Positions 6,991-15,121 are shown, counted from the stretch's first letter. The stretch: DNA of 24,643 nucleotides from an uncultured Collinsella sp. (GCA_934675795.1 CAKURW010000024.1:1-24643); one strand, 5' to 3'. Notes: generated by a model from the letters alone, not told the origin. Numbers and translations: made by a program.

Positions 6991-7866
6991 ATGACGGCTG
7001 CTGCGGCTGTGGAGCCCACGGAGCTTGAAGAACTCATGAAAGCGCAGGCCGAGGCCGCGTACGAGCGCGAGGTTGGGGATGCGACTCGCCCCACGGCAGA
7101 GGATCTTGCCGCCTCGCCGACGCGCATCGACGTCGAGGGCCTCGACCTGTTCTATGGCGACCATCATGCGCTCAAGGACGTGAATATCAAGATCCGCGAC
7201 AAGCAGATCACCTCGTTTATCGGGCCTTCGGGCTGCGGCAAGTCGACGCTCCTGCGCTGCTTTAACCGCATGAACGACGGCATCAAGGATTGCCGCATCG
7301 AGGGCAAGATTGCGCTCGATGGTCAAGATATCCTGGGCGATTACGACATCTGCCGTTTGCGCCAGCGCGTGGGCATGGTGTTCCAGCGCCCCAACCCGTT
7401 TCCCATGAGCATCTACGACAACGTGGCCTATGGTCCGCGCGGCATGGGCGTGCGCGACCGCGCCGTGCTCGATGAGCTGGTCGAGGACTCCCTGTGTCGC
7501 GCTGCCCTGTGGGACGAGGTCAAGGACAAGCTCAAAGAGTCGGGCCTGGGTCTTTCGGGTGGACAACAGCAGCGCCTGTGCATCGCCCGCGCACTTGCCG
7601 TGCAGCCCGACATTCTGTTGATGGACGAGCCGACCTCGGCACTCGACCCTGTGTCGACGCTGGTGGTGGAGCAGCTGGCCTGCGAGCTCAAAGAGACCTG
7701 TACGCTCGTGGTCGTTACGCACAATATGCAGCAGGCGGCGCGTATCTCCGACTCGGTCGCGTTTTTCTTGCTGGGTGAGTTGGTGGAACACGCGCCCACC
7801 GCGCAACTCTTCAAGAATCCGACCGATCCGCGTACGGCGGATTATTTGACGGGACGTTTTGGCTGA
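6991..7866 (+). CDS. pstB: phosphate ABC transporter ATP-binding protein PstB
   Basis: Hydrolyses ATP to drive phosphate import through PstCA and also takes part in phosphate signalling to PhoR. From the ATG at 6991 it has 291 residues. An extra N-terminal stretch of about 40 acidic residues precedes the usual ~250-residue PstB. Walker A is GPSGCGKST (78-86), the Q-loop lies in [15 protein letters not shown] (a PstB hallmark), the signature is LSGGQQQR, and Walker B is [12 protein letters not shown]. The H-loop is VVTHNMQQA. The strong ggagg (6978-6982) lies 8 bases before the ATG, so the in-frame GTG at 6976 is rejected. pstS, pstC, pstA and phoU are not in the window. A PhoB/PhoR-like pair follows at once. 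A perfect TTGACA (6909-6914) lies upstream, but I find no -10 at a normal distance. Confidence 0.93.
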   Translation: MTAAAAVEPTELEELMKAQAEAAYEREVGDATRPTAEDLAASPTRIDVEGLDLFYGDHHALKDVNIKIRDKQITSFIGPSGCGKSTLLRCFNRMNDGIKDCRIEGKIALDGQDILGDYDICRLRQRVGMVFQRPNPFPMSIYDNVAYGPRGMGVRDRAVLDELVEDSLCRAALWDEVKDKLKESGLGLSGGQQQRLCIARALAVQPDILLMDEPTSALDPVSTLVVEQLACELKETCTLVVVTHNMQQAARISDSVAFFLLGELVEHAPTAQLFKNPTDPRTADYLTGRFG

Positions 7867-7876
7867 TACCATCTAG

Positions 7877-7890
7877 TAAAGGTACCTTTA
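7877..7890. promoter_or_regulatory. 14-bp perfect palindrome upstream of the PhoB-like gene
   Basis: taaaggtaccttta reads the same on both strands. It sits 10 bases after the pstB stop and 40 bases before the start of the response regulator. It is too AT-poor at its centre and lacks a T-run, so it is not a terminator. An operator is possible. Confidence 0.45.
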
Positions 7891-7930
7891 GGGTTAAGAT
7901 GCGGTCATGCCGGCCGCAAAGGGGTTCAAC

Positions 7931-8659
7931 ATGATCTATTACGTCGAGGACGATGACAACATCAGGGATTTGACGGTCTATGCGCTGCGCAAGCAGGGAA
8001 TCGAGGCCGAGGGCTTTTCGTGCGACGGCGAGTTTAAGGCCGCCGTGGCGCGACGGGTACCCGATGCTGTCCTGCTCGACATCATGCTGCCCGATACCGA
8101 TGGCTTGGCGATTATGCGTCGCCTGCGTGCCGATCGCCTGACGGCGACGGTGCCCATCATGATGCTTACCGCCAAGGATACCGAGCTCGACAAGGTGATG
8201 GCGCTCGATGGCGGTGCCGACGATTACCTGACTAAACCCTTCTCGCTCATGGAGCTCGCCAGCCGCTGCCGCGCACTGCTGCGTCGCGGCGGCATGGTCA
8301 AGCAGGCAAGCGATGTGCTCAGCGTGGGCGACATTGTGCTCTCGCCCAGCCATCGCGAGGTGACCGTTGCCGGCGAGCCGCTTAAGCTCACCCTGCGCGA
8401 GTTCGACCTGCTCGAGTACCTCATGCGCAAGCCCGGCGTGGTTTTTACCCGCGAGTCGTTGCTGCAGAGCGTGTGGGGCTGGGACTTCGACGGCGGTTCG
8501 CGCACCGTTGACGTGCACGTGCAGACGCTTCGCCAAAAACTGGGCGAGCATGCCAGCGCCATCGAGACCGTGCGCGGCGTGGGCTACCGCTTGGCCGAGC
8601 CTTCTGCCGGTGATGGTGCCGAAGGTGACGACACCGCGGCCACCGCATCGGAGGAGTAA
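7931..8659 (+). CDS. OmpR-family response regulator, PhoB/RegX3-like
   Basis: A DNA-binding response regulator of 243 residues from the ATG at 7931. The receiver has acidic residues E6/D7/D8, phospho-acceptor D50 (LLDIMLPDTDG), T80 and K102 (YLTKPF). The C-terminal winged helix (about 125-222) ends in RGVGYRL, followed by an acidic/alanine-rich tail of about 20 residues. The site aaagggg (7918-7924) is 6 bases before the ATG, so the in-frame ATG at 7907 is rejected. The gene follows pstB by 64 bases with no terminator and is followed after 3 bases by its kinase. Position behind pstB makes a phosphate-responsive role likely. This is inference, since the same family has many roles. Confidence 0.9.
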   Translation: MIYYVEDDDNIRDLTVYALRKQGIEAEGFSCDGEFKAAVARRVPDAVLLDIMLPDTDGLAIMRRLRADRLTATVPIMMLTAKDTELDKVMALDGGADDYLTKPFSLMELASRCRALLRRGGMVKQASDVLSVGDIVLSPSHREVTVAGEPLKLTLREFDLLEYLMRKPGVVFTRESLLQSVWGWDFDGGSRTVDVHVQTLRQKLGEHASAIETVRGVGYRLAEPSAGDGAEGDDTAATASEE

Positions 8660-8662
8660 CCC

Positions 8663-10087
8663 GTGGTCTTCGCCCCCCAGGGAAAACATACGCTGTCGCA
8701 CCGCGTTTTTGTGACGATCTTTGTCTGCGCCATGGCGGTTATCGTGGCGTTTACGGTGCTGGGTGCGTTCTTTGTGCAAAACACCTTGGCGGATGCCACG
8801 AGTACCAATCTGGCGCAGGAAACCGAGCTCATTGCTGCCGCTCTCGACGAACAGCAGGAGCCCATCCCGTTCTTGCGTAGCCTTGATCGCGAGGACTTGC
8901 GAATCACGCTGATTAACAAGGATGGATCGGTTGCCTACGACAACGAGGCGTCGCCTTCCACACTGCCCAACCATGGCGATCGCCCCGAGGTCATCGAGGC
9001 CTTTGAGAGTGGTTCGGGTTCCGCGGAGCGCGCAAGCTCTACACTCGACGAGATTATGCTGTATCGCGCCGTCACCCTTGATAACGGCCAGGTCGTTCGC
9101 TTGGCGCAGGCCCAGCCTGGCGTTGCGGCGATTTTGCTGTCGATGCTGGCGCCGATGCTGCTTATCGCAGCAGCGGGTGCAGTACTCTCGTTTTTTATGG
9201 CGCGCCGTGAGTCCCGTGCCATCATCGCGCCGTTGCAAGAGGTGGATTTGGATCACCCACGCCGTAGCTATGAGCACGCCTATGCCGAGATGGTCCCCAT
9301 GCTTGAGCGTATCGAGTCGCAGCGCCAGGAGCTCAAGCGCCAAATGGCGGTGCTAGCGGACAACGACCGTATGCGCCGTGAGTTCACGGCCAATATCACC
9401 CACGAACTCAAGACGCCGCTTACGGCGATTTCGGGCTATGCCGAGCTCATCGCAAACGGCATGGTCGAGGGCGAGGATGACCTGCGCAACTTTGGCGGTC
9501 GCATCTATCGTGAGGCGGGCCGTTTGGCGGCGCTCGTCAACGACATCCTTACGCTGTCTAACTTGGACGAGGCCGAGCGTGCAACTGAGGGCGAGGCGGT
9601 GCCCATTGGGTCCACGGAGCCTATTGAGCTCTCGCGTGCCATCTACGCGGTTGAGCAGCGTCTTGAACAGGTCGCCCGTCAGGCGAATGTGACGATAAGT
9701 CATGAGACCAAGCCTGTGGTCATCGAAGGCGTGTCGCGCTTGATTGACGAGCTCATCTATAATCTGGCAAGCAACGCCATCCGCTACAATCGACCCGGCG
9801 GTACGGTTACGCTGCAGTGCGGCACCAACGACGAAGGCCATCCGTTCCTCGCGGTCGCCGACACGGGAATCGGTATTGCGCCTGAAGAACAGGGCAAGGT
9901 ATTTGAGCGGTTCTATCGCGTGGACAAGAGTAGGTCCAAGGCGCGCGGCGGAACCGGTCTGGGGCTTGCAATTGTCAAGCATGCGGCCCTGTATCATCAC
10001 GCCACGCTCGATCTGTCGAGCGAGTTGGGCGTGGGAACCACCATTACGGTGACGTTTCCCATACAGCAGGACGAGCCATTCGCATAG
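8663..10087 (+). CDS. sensor histidine kinase, PhoR-like
   Basis: Partner kinase of the preceding regulator, 474 residues, with GTG start just after its stop; ggagga before the stop serves as ribosome binding site. Two membrane segments (about 14-38 and 155-179) enclose an extracellular region of about 115 residues that could hold a PAS/Cache-like sensor fold. A linker (about 185-235) leads to the H-box ITHELKTPLTAISGYAEL (His about 247). The N-box is YNLASNAIRYN, the G1 box DTGIGI, the F-box FERFYRVDKSRS, and the G2 box GGTGLGLAIVK. These are the standard features of PhoR/WalK-type kinases. The order pstB, regulator, kinase suggests phosphate sensing. Confidence 0.9.
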   Translation: MVFAPQGKHTLSHRVFVTIFVCAMAVIVAFTVLGAFFVQNTLADATSTNLAQETELIAAALDEQQEPIPFLRSLDREDLRITLINKDGSVAYDNEASPSTLPNHGDRPEVIEAFESGSGSAERASSTLDEIMLYRAVTLDNGQVVRLAQAQPGVAAILLSMLAPMLLIAAAGAVLSFFMARRESRAIIAPLQEVDLDHPRRSYEHAYAEMVPMLERIESQRQELKRQMAVLADNDRMRREFTANITHELKTPLTAISGYAELIANGMVEGEDDLRNFGGRIYREAGRLAALVNDILTLSNLDEAERATEGEAVPIGSTEPIELSRAIYAVEQRLEQVARQANVTISHETKPVVIEGVSRLIDELIYNLASNAIRYNRPGGTVTLQCGTNDEGHPFLAVADTGIGIAPEEQGKVFERFYRVDKSRSKARGGTGLGLAIVKHAALYHHATLDLSSELGVGTTITVTFPIQQDEPFA

Positions 10088-10112
10088 CGATACAACATAG
10101 ATATTGATGTAG

Positions 10113-10141
10113 ACGCCGCATTTGACTTTCGGGTGCGGCGT
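10113..10141 (+). terminator. possible weak terminator after the PhoR-like gene
   Basis: Stem acgccgca (10113-10120) pairs with tgcggcgt (10134-10141) around a 13-base loop. The tail ttgttgtgcaatttt is T-rich but interrupted, so termination is probable rather than clear. Confidence 0.5.
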
Positions 10142-10173
10142 TGTTGTGCAATTTTACGATTGCTTCCGACATT

Positions 10174-10202
10174 TTTACAGAAGAGGCTGTTTCTTATGTA
10201 TA
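10174..10202 (+). promoter_or_regulatory. first candidate promoter of the polysaccharide-regulation operon
   Basis: A -35 box TTTACA (10174-10179) and a -10 box TGTATA (10197-10202) have 17-base spacing. It would give a leader of about 75 bases. Confidence 0.45.
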
Positions 10203-10206
10203 GAGT

Positions 10207-10235
10207 TTGGTCACGGTAAAAAGATGCGATAACAT
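10207..10235 (+). promoter_or_regulatory. second candidate promoter of the polysaccharide-regulation operon
   Basis: A -35 box TTGGTC (10207-10212) and a -10 box TAACAT (10230-10235) have 17-base spacing and would give a leader of about 40 bases. The two candidates do not overlap, so both may be used. Confidence 0.5.
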
Positions 10236-10282
10236 ACGGACAGTTTAGTCAATCCGAACTGGGGAAATGAAAGGCAAGCTGC

Positions 10283-10939
10283 ATGACCCTTCTCGAACTG
10301 TTCCAGCTGCTCAAAAAGCACCTTCAGCTGGTCATCGCCCTTCCGGTGGTCTGCGCGATCGCCATGGGCATCGTGTCCTTCGTTGCGATGGACAACACCT
10401 ACACCGCGACGACGAGCATGTACATTCTCGCTAAGACCGACGATAGCGGTCAGATGAGCTACAACGATCTCTCGGCGAGCCAGATGCTTTCCAACGATAT
10501 CGCCACGCTGCTGGATAGCGATAGCGTTAAGAGCGGCGCCGCCAAGGAACTGGGCCTCACCGATCTGGATGACTACAAGGTGTCTGTTTCCTCCGAGACC
10601 ACCACGCGTGTCATTACGCTTTCGGTTACCGGCACCGATGCCAAGGAGACGGCTAAGGTCGCTAAGGCCATGGCCAGCTCGGTGAGCACGGTCGCTCAGA
10701 ACGTCGGCGCTGCCCAGAGCATCAACGTTATCGACGAGGCTAAGACCCCCGAAGCCCCCAGCGGTCCCAAGCGTATGCTGTACGTTGCTGTCGCGTTCCT
10801 CGCGGGCATCTTTATCGCAGTTGCCTATGTCGTTTTGGCAGACATGCTCAACACCCGCATCCGCGGTGCCGAAGAGGCAGAAGAGCTCCTGGGCATTCCC
10901 GTTGTTGGCCGAATTCCGGCTATGAAAGGTGGTAAATAG
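10283..10939 (+). CDS. Wzz/CpsC-type polysaccharide chain-length and kinase activator protein
   Basis: A membrane protein of 218 residues with the Wzz/YveK/CpsC plan. A short cytoplasmic start (MTLLELFQLLKK) is followed by a first membrane segment (about 15-36), an extracellular region of about 125 residues, and the proline-rich approach PEAPSGPKR. A second membrane segment (about 165-187) follows, then a cytoplasmic tail with GIPVVGRIP. In Firmicutes, the C-terminal tail of this family activates the partner tyrosine kinase, which here is encoded next (gap 2 bases). gaaagg lies upstream of the ATG. The length and domain order match the family. It presumably sets or reports on surface-polysaccharide synthesis. 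Confidence 0.88.
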   Translation: MTLLELFQLLKKHLQLVIALPVVCAIAMGIVSFVAMDNTYTATTSMYILAKTDDSGQMSYNDLSASQMLSNDIATLLDSDSVKSGAAKELGLTDLDDYKVSVSSETTTRVITLSVTGTDAKETAKVAKAMASSVSTVAQNVGAAQSINVIDEAKTPEAPSGPKRMLYVAVAFLAGIFIAVAYVVLADMLNTRIRGAEEAEELLGIPVVGRIPAMKGGK

Positions 10940-10941
10940 GC

Positions 10942-11679
10942 ATGGCTAAGGCAAAGAACACCGATAAACTCGTTGTACAGAATGCCGCCAAGACCCTTCT
11001 GGCCAACATCCGCTTTGCGAGCGTGGACGACCCCATTCGCACCATCACCGTTACGTCCTCGATTCCCAACGAGGGCAAGTCTACGGTTTCCATCAACCTT
11101 GCCCAGGCTATCGCCACCAGCGGCAAGAGCGTCCTGCTGGTCGAGGCTGATATGCGTCGCAGGTCCCTTGCCGATATGCTCGGCGTCCGCTCCCGCGGCG
11201 GACTCTATGCAGTCCTTTCCGAGCAGGTTTCTATTGACCAGGCGATTGTCGAGACGGGTCAGAAGAACTTCTACTTCCTCGATGCCGAGCCGCATATTCC
11301 CAATCCTGCCGACATCATCGTCTCTCACCGCTTTGCCAAGCTGGTAAAGGCGCTGTCCGCCAAGTTCCAGTACGTCATCTTTGATGCTCCCCCGGTCGGC
11401 ACCTTCATCGATGCTGCCGAGATTGCCAGCCTGACCGACGGCACGCTGTTCGTGGTGCGTGAGGATTTCACCAAGCGCGAGGAGGCGCTCAACGCCATCG
11501 GTCAGCTTAAGAAGTCCGAGAAGGTCAAGCTCATCGGTACCGTCATGAACTACTGCGAGACCGAGACCAGCGAGTACTACTACTCCTACTACACCAAGGA
11601 CGGTAAGAAGGTTAAGAAGGGCTCCGACGATCAGGGGACTTCCAAAAAGGGCATCTTCACCAACCGAGCAAACGTTTAG
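10942..11679 (+). CDS. CpsD/YwqD-type bacterial tyrosine kinase
   Basis: A cytoplasmic BY-kinase of 245 residues that binds ATP with Walker motifs and phosphorylates its own tyrosine cluster. Walker A is SSIPNEGKST (39-48), Walker A' is VLLVEADMRR (64-73), and Walker B is VIFDAPP (145-151). The C-terminus carries five tyrosines between 212 and 217 (EYYYSYY), the expected autophosphorylation cluster, followed by a lysine-rich tail. The first gene of the operon encodes its membrane activator and the next gene encodes a matching phosphatase. ggtgg upstream serves as ribosome binding site. Confidence 0.92.
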   Translation: MAKAKNTDKLVVQNAAKTLLANIRFASVDDPIRTITVTSSIPNEGKSTVSINLAQAIATSGKSVLLVEADMRRRSLADMLGVRSRGGLYAVLSEQVSIDQAIVETGQKNFYFLDAEPHIPNPADIIVSHRFAKLVKALSAKFQYVIFDAPPVGTFIDAAEIASLTDGTLFVVREDFTKREEALNAIGQLKKSEKVKLIGTVMNYCETETSEYYYSYYTKDGKKVKKGSDDQGTSKKGIFTNRANV

Positions 11680-11696
11680 TTGATTAAGGCTGACCT

Positions 11697-12347
11697 ATGC
11701 GTGACATTCATTGCCATATCTTGCCGGGTGTAGACGACGGCGCCGCCGATCTCGATGAGAGCTTGGCGATGCTCGAGGCTGCCAAGCGGGCCGGTGTAAC
11801 CAGAATCGTTTGCACTCCTCACTGCCGTGATCCCTATTTTGATTACGACAAGATGTGGGATGCCTTTGAGCTGCTGCGTGATAACGCTGACGGTTTTCCG
11901 CTCCAGATGGGCTTCGAGGTCAACCATCGAAAGCTCGTTGAACTTGGTATCGATGCCGCGGAGCACTTGCATTTCGATGGGACCAACGAGTTTCTGCTCG
12001 AGCTTTCGACACATGCCGATGCGTATGCGTTTAGAGAGTACGAGAACACGATTTACGATTTGCAGTGCCGTGGCTACCAGGTGATCATCGCTCATCCTGA
12101 GCGCTATCGTGCGGTTCAAAAGGATGTAAGCGTGGCGGAGCGCCTGGTCGATATGGGCTGCAAGCTGCAGGCTTCGGCGGACTTTATTGCCGGCGGTCGC
12201 TTTGGTCGCGAGAAAAAGCCGGCACAGCGCCTGTTCGATCAGAACCTGTACAGCTTCATCGCGAGCGATGCCCATAACGTGGGTCATTACGACTGCCTGG
12301 CGAAGGCTCGCGCGAAGTTTAGCGTGCGCGGAGCTCATTTTCGCTAA
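11697..12347 (+). CDS. CpsB/YwqE-type PHP-family tyrosine phosphatase
   Basis: Metal-dependent phosphatase of 216 residues that removes phosphate from the BY-kinase tyrosines. PHP-domain metal ligands are visible in order: H5 and H7 in MRDIHCHILPGVDDG, H42 in CTPH, E74 in MGFEVN, H133 in AHPERY, and D191/H193 in ASDAH. The gene starts 17 bases after the kinase, with aagg upstream, and closes the three-gene switch (activator, kinase, phosphatase). In capsule loci, glycosyltransferases usually follow; here none does. Confidence 0.92.
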   Translation: MRDIHCHILPGVDDGAADLDESLAMLEAAKRAGVTRIVCTPHCRDPYFDYDKMWDAFELLRDNADGFPLQMGFEVNHRKLVELGIDAAEHLHFDGTNEFLLELSTHADAYAFREYENTIYDLQCRGYQVIIAHPERYRAVQKDVSVAERLVDMGCKLQASADFIAGGRFGREKKPAQRLFDQNLYSFIASDAHNVGHYDCLAKARAKFSVRGAHFR

Positions 12348-12386
12348 AATCTGTCCCTAACGTTCGCGTTGAATGAAAGGGCAGCT

Positions 12387-12887
12387 ATGGATATCCAACT
12401 TAAGACGGGATGCTTTGATGACGCGGCGTTGGTGCGCCGCGTCGTTTTTATGGACGAGCAGGGCTACGAGAATGAGTTCGACGCTATCGACGAGGATCCG
12501 AACTGCATTCATGTGACGCTCTATGTAGACGGCGAGCTTGCCGGTTGCTCGCGCGTGTTTCCCGAAGAGCTTGAGCGCGCGGCTGACGCAGAGGCTCCGG
12601 TGTCGCCGGCGTGCGACTTGGACGAAGGCGTCGCGGCGGGGGAGACCTACATTATGGGGCGCGTGGCTGTGCTGCCGAGCATGCGCCGTCTCGGTCTGGC
12701 GAGCAAGATTGTCGAGGCCAGTGATACGTGCGCGCGTGATGCCGGCGCCAAGCTCATTAAGCTGCATGCGCAGGAATACGTGCTGCCGCTCTATATAAAG
12801 GCGGGCTACACGCAAATTGCCCCGGTAGACTACGAAGACGAGGGCCAGCCCCATGTCTGGATGGCCAAGCGCGTAGATGGCAGATAG
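12387..12887 (+). CDS. GNAT-family N-acetyltransferase
   Basis: Transfers an acetyl group from acetyl-CoA to an amine that the sequence does not identify. The product has 166 residues from the ATG at 12387. The acetyl-CoA binding motif A is at about residues 90-110 (GRVAVLPSMRRLGLASKIVE; the R/Q-x-x-G-x-G/A loop is RRLGLA). The later LYIKAGYTQI is the usual motif B region. The N-terminal pattern (RRVVFMDEQGY and VDGELAGCSRVF) recalls the ElaA-like subgroup. gaaagg (12374-12379) precedes the ATG, so the in-frame TTG at 12369 is rejected. It lies 39 bases after the phosphatase with no terminator, so it may be read through from that operon. Confidence 0.85.
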   Translation: MDIQLKTGCFDDAALVRRVVFMDEQGYENEFDAIDEDPNCIHVTLYVDGELAGCSRVFPEELERAADAEAPVSPACDLDEGVAAGETYIMGRVAVLPSMRRLGLASKIVEASDTCARDAGAKLIKLHAQEYVLPLYIKAGYTQIAPVDYEDEGQPHVWMAKRVDGR

Positions 12888-12925
12888 GGACGTTCCTTTC
12901 CTGCCGGCAGTTGGGGACACTCCTT
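12887..12925. repeat. remnant of a GGGGACG-type palindromic element
   Basis: gggacgttcctt (12887-12898) and gggacactcctt (12914-12925) are direct repeats that differ at two bases and flank the palindrome ctgccggcag (12901-12910). The first begins in the stop codon of the GNAT gene. The core resembles the arms of 15302-15361 and 24537-24600. Confidence 0.5.
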
Positions 12926-12997
12926 GGTAATCGGTGCATCGGAGCGCTTAGACATACAGTTTTTCGATTCCGTATGTATATATGCGCGCTAATGGGT

Positions 12998-13003
12998 TAT
13001 AAA
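12998..13003 (+). promoter_or_regulatory. candidate -10 box of htpG
   Basis: TATAAA lies in the only AT-rich part of the leader. No good -35 is seen at 16-18 bases. An inverted repeat acatac (12952-12957) / gtatgt (12972-12977) just upstream could be a regulator site. Neither CIRCE nor the HspR site HAIR is recognisable. Confidence 0.4.
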
Positions 13004-13034
13004 ATCTAAGTCTGAACATAGCAGGTCTGTGATG

Positions 13035-13059
13035 CGGCTCGGGCAACCGGGCCGTTTTT
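13035..13059 (+). terminator. terminator-like hairpin in the htpG leader
   Basis: Stem cggctcgg (13035-13042), loop gcaa, stem ccgggccg (13047-13054), then five T. It ends 30 bases before the htpG start, leaving no room for a promoter downstream. It either attenuates htpG or ends read-through from upstream while htpG is somehow made past it. Confidence 0.65.
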
Positions 13060-13089
13060 GCGGACGGGGGTAGCGCGAAAGGACTGCAC

Positions 13090-15114
13090 ATGCGTCAATT
13101 TAAGACCGAGAGCAAAAAACTGCTCGACCTCATGATCAACTCCATCTACACCAATAAGGAAATCTTCCTGCGCGAGCTTATCTCCAACGCGAGCGATGCC
13201 GTCGACAAGCTCAACTTTAAGAGCCTGCAGGATCCGAGTGTCAAGCTCGACCAGGGCGACCTGGCCATCCGTGTTTCCTTTGATAAAGATGCCCGTACCA
13301 TCACCATTTCGGATAACGGTATCGGCATGACCGCCGAGGAGCTCGAGCGCAATCTGGGCACCATCGCCCATTCCGGCTCCGAGGAGTTTAAGACTGAGAA
13401 CGCCGAGCAGCAGGGCTCCGATGTCGACATCATCGGTCAGTTTGGCGTGGGTTTCTACTCCGCCTTTATGGTCGCCAGCCACGTGAAGGTCGTCAGCCGC
13501 GCTTATGGCGAGGATACCGCCCACGTTTGGGAGTCCGACGGTCTTGAGGGCTACACCATCGAGGATGGCGAGCGCGCCGAGCACGGTACCGATGTCATCC
13601 TGACGCTGCGCGAGAACGAGAAGCTCGACGCCGACGGCGAGGCCGAGACCTACGATCGCTTCCTGACTGAGTGGGGCCTCAAGAGCCTGATTCAGCAGTA
13701 CAGCAACTATGTGCGCTACCCGATTCAGATGATGGTTTCCAAGAGCCGTCAGAAGCCCAAGCCCGAGGACGCTGGCGATGATTACACGCCCGAGTACGAG
13801 GACTACCAGGAGCTCGAGACCATCAACTCCATGACGCCGATTTGGAAGAAGCGCAGCTCCGACGTAGAGCAGAAGGACTACAACGAGTTCTACAAGTCTA
13901 CGTTTCACGACTTTGACGATCCCGCCCGCACCATTAGCTTCCATGCCGAGGGTACGCTCGAGTACGACGCCCTGCTGTTTGTTCCGGGCCGCGCGCCGTT
14001 CGACCTGTACAGCAAGGACTACGAGAAGGGCCTGGCGCTCTACAGCTCCAACGTGCTGATCATGGAGAAGTGCGACGACCTGCTGCCCGACTACTACAAC
14101 TTTGTGCGCGGCGTCGTGGACTCTGCCGACGTGACGCTCAATATTTCGCGCGAAACGCTGCAGCAGAACCGTCAGCTCAAGGCTATCGCCAAGCGCGTTG
14201 AGAAGAAGATTACCGCCGACCTCGAGGACATGCGCGACAACGACCGCGAGGCCTACGAGAAGTTCTTTGAGAACTTTGGCCGCGGCCTTAAGTACGGCAT
14301 CTACTCGAGCTATGGCATGAAGGCCGATGAACTTGCCGACCTGCTGCTGTTCTGGTCTGCCAAGGAACAGAAGATGATCACTCTGGCCGAGTATGCCAAG
14401 GGCATGCCCGAGGACCAGAAGGCCATCTACTACGCTGCCGGCGACTCGCGTGAGCGCCTGGCCAAGATGCCCGTGGTGAAGGGCGTACTCGATCGCGGCT
14501 ACGACGTGCTGCTGCTGACGCAGGATGTGGACGAGTTCACCTTCCAGGCCATGCGCGAGTACGTGGCCGCCGATATGCCCAAGGTCTATGAGGACGATGC
14601 CGCTCGCGAGGCTGCCGAGAAGGCCGTGGCCGATGGTGCCGAGTCCGAGGTCGAGGACCGTCATCTGGAGCTCAAGAACGTCGCGACCGGCGATCTTGAC
14701 CTGGCAACCGAGGATGAGAAGAAGGAGGCCGAGGACGCCACCAAGGAGAACGAGGACCTCTTTAGCGCCATGAAGGATGCGCTCGGCGACAAGGTCGAGA
14801 AGGTCGCTGTTTCCGCGCGCCTGACCGATGCCCCCGCTTGCATCACCACCGAGGGTCCGCTGTCGCTCGAGATGGAGAAGGTGCTCCAGAAGGGTCCCGA
14901 GGGCGCGCCCGACGGCATGCCCAAGAGCCAGCGCGTGCTCGAGCTCAACGCCAAGCATCCCGTCTTTGACAAGCTCGTCGCTGCCCAGAAGGCGGGCGAT
15001 GCCGATAAGATCAAGCAGTACTCCGGCCTGCTCTACGACCAGGCCCTGCTGGTCGAGGGCATCCTCCCCGAGGACCCCGTGGCCTTCGCGGCGGCTGTTT
15101 GCAACTTGATGTAG
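13090..15114 (+). CDS. htpG: molecular chaperone HtpG (Hsp90)
   Basis: ATP-driven chaperone of the cytoplasm, working as a dimer. The product has 674 residues, somewhat longer than the ~625 of Escherichia coli HtpG. The N-terminal GHKL ATPase shows E29/N33 in LRELISNASDAVDKL, D75 and G79 in ISDNGIGM, and the lid glycine motif GQFGVGFYSAFM (116-127). The middle domain includes the catalytic-loop arginine region (LNISRETLQQNRQL). The extra length lies mostly in a highly charged, Glu/Lys-rich stretch (about 500-570) before the C-terminal dimerisation domain. gaaagga is well placed before the ATG. The leader has a terminator-like hairpin. Confidence 0.97.
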   Translation: MRQFKTESKKLLDLMINSIYTNKEIFLRELISNASDAVDKLNFKSLQDPSVKLDQGDLAIRVSFDKDARTITISDNGIGMTAEELERNLGTIAHSGSEEFKTENAEQQGSDVDIIGQFGVGFYSAFMVASHVKVVSRAYGEDTAHVWESDGLEGYTIEDGERAEHGTDVILTLRENEKLDADGEAETYDRFLTEWGLKSLIQQYSNYVRYPIQMMVSKSRQKPKPEDAGDDYTPEYEDYQELETINSMTPIWKKRSSDVEQKDYNEFYKSTFHDFDDPARTISFHAEGTLEYDALLFVPGRAPFDLYSKDYEKGLALYSSNVLIMEKCDDLLPDYYNFVRGVVDSADVTLNISRETLQQNRQLKAIAKRVEKKITADLEDMRDNDREAYEKFFENFGRGLKYGIYSSYGMKADELADLLLFWSAKEQKMITLAEYAKGMPEDQKAIYYAAGDSRERLAKMPVVKGVLDRGYDVLLLTQDVDEFTFQAMREYVAADMPKVYEDDAAREAAEKAVADGAESEVEDRHLELKNVATGDLDLATEDEKKEAEDATKENEDLFSAMKDALGDKVEKVAVSARLTDAPACITTEGPLSLEMEKVLQKGPEGAPDGMPKSQRVLELNAKHPVFDKLVAAQKAGDADKIKQYSGLLYDQALLVEGILPEDPVAFAAAVCNLM

Positions 15115-15121
15115 TTAGGTA

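Noticed and set aside
7811..9343. Minus-strand open frame of 510 codons opposite the PhoB/PhoR-like genes
   Set aside because: Shadow of two genes whose motifs are complete on the plus strand.
12888..13089. CIRCE or HAIR heat-shock operator before htpG
   Set aside because: Neither consensus can be found on either strand; only an unrelated 6-bp inverted repeat is present.
13006..14958. Long open frame on the minus strand opposite htpG (650 codons)
   Set aside because: It is the antisense shadow of a clear htpG gene in GC-rich DNA; the translation shows Leu/Val/Gly runs and no family pattern.
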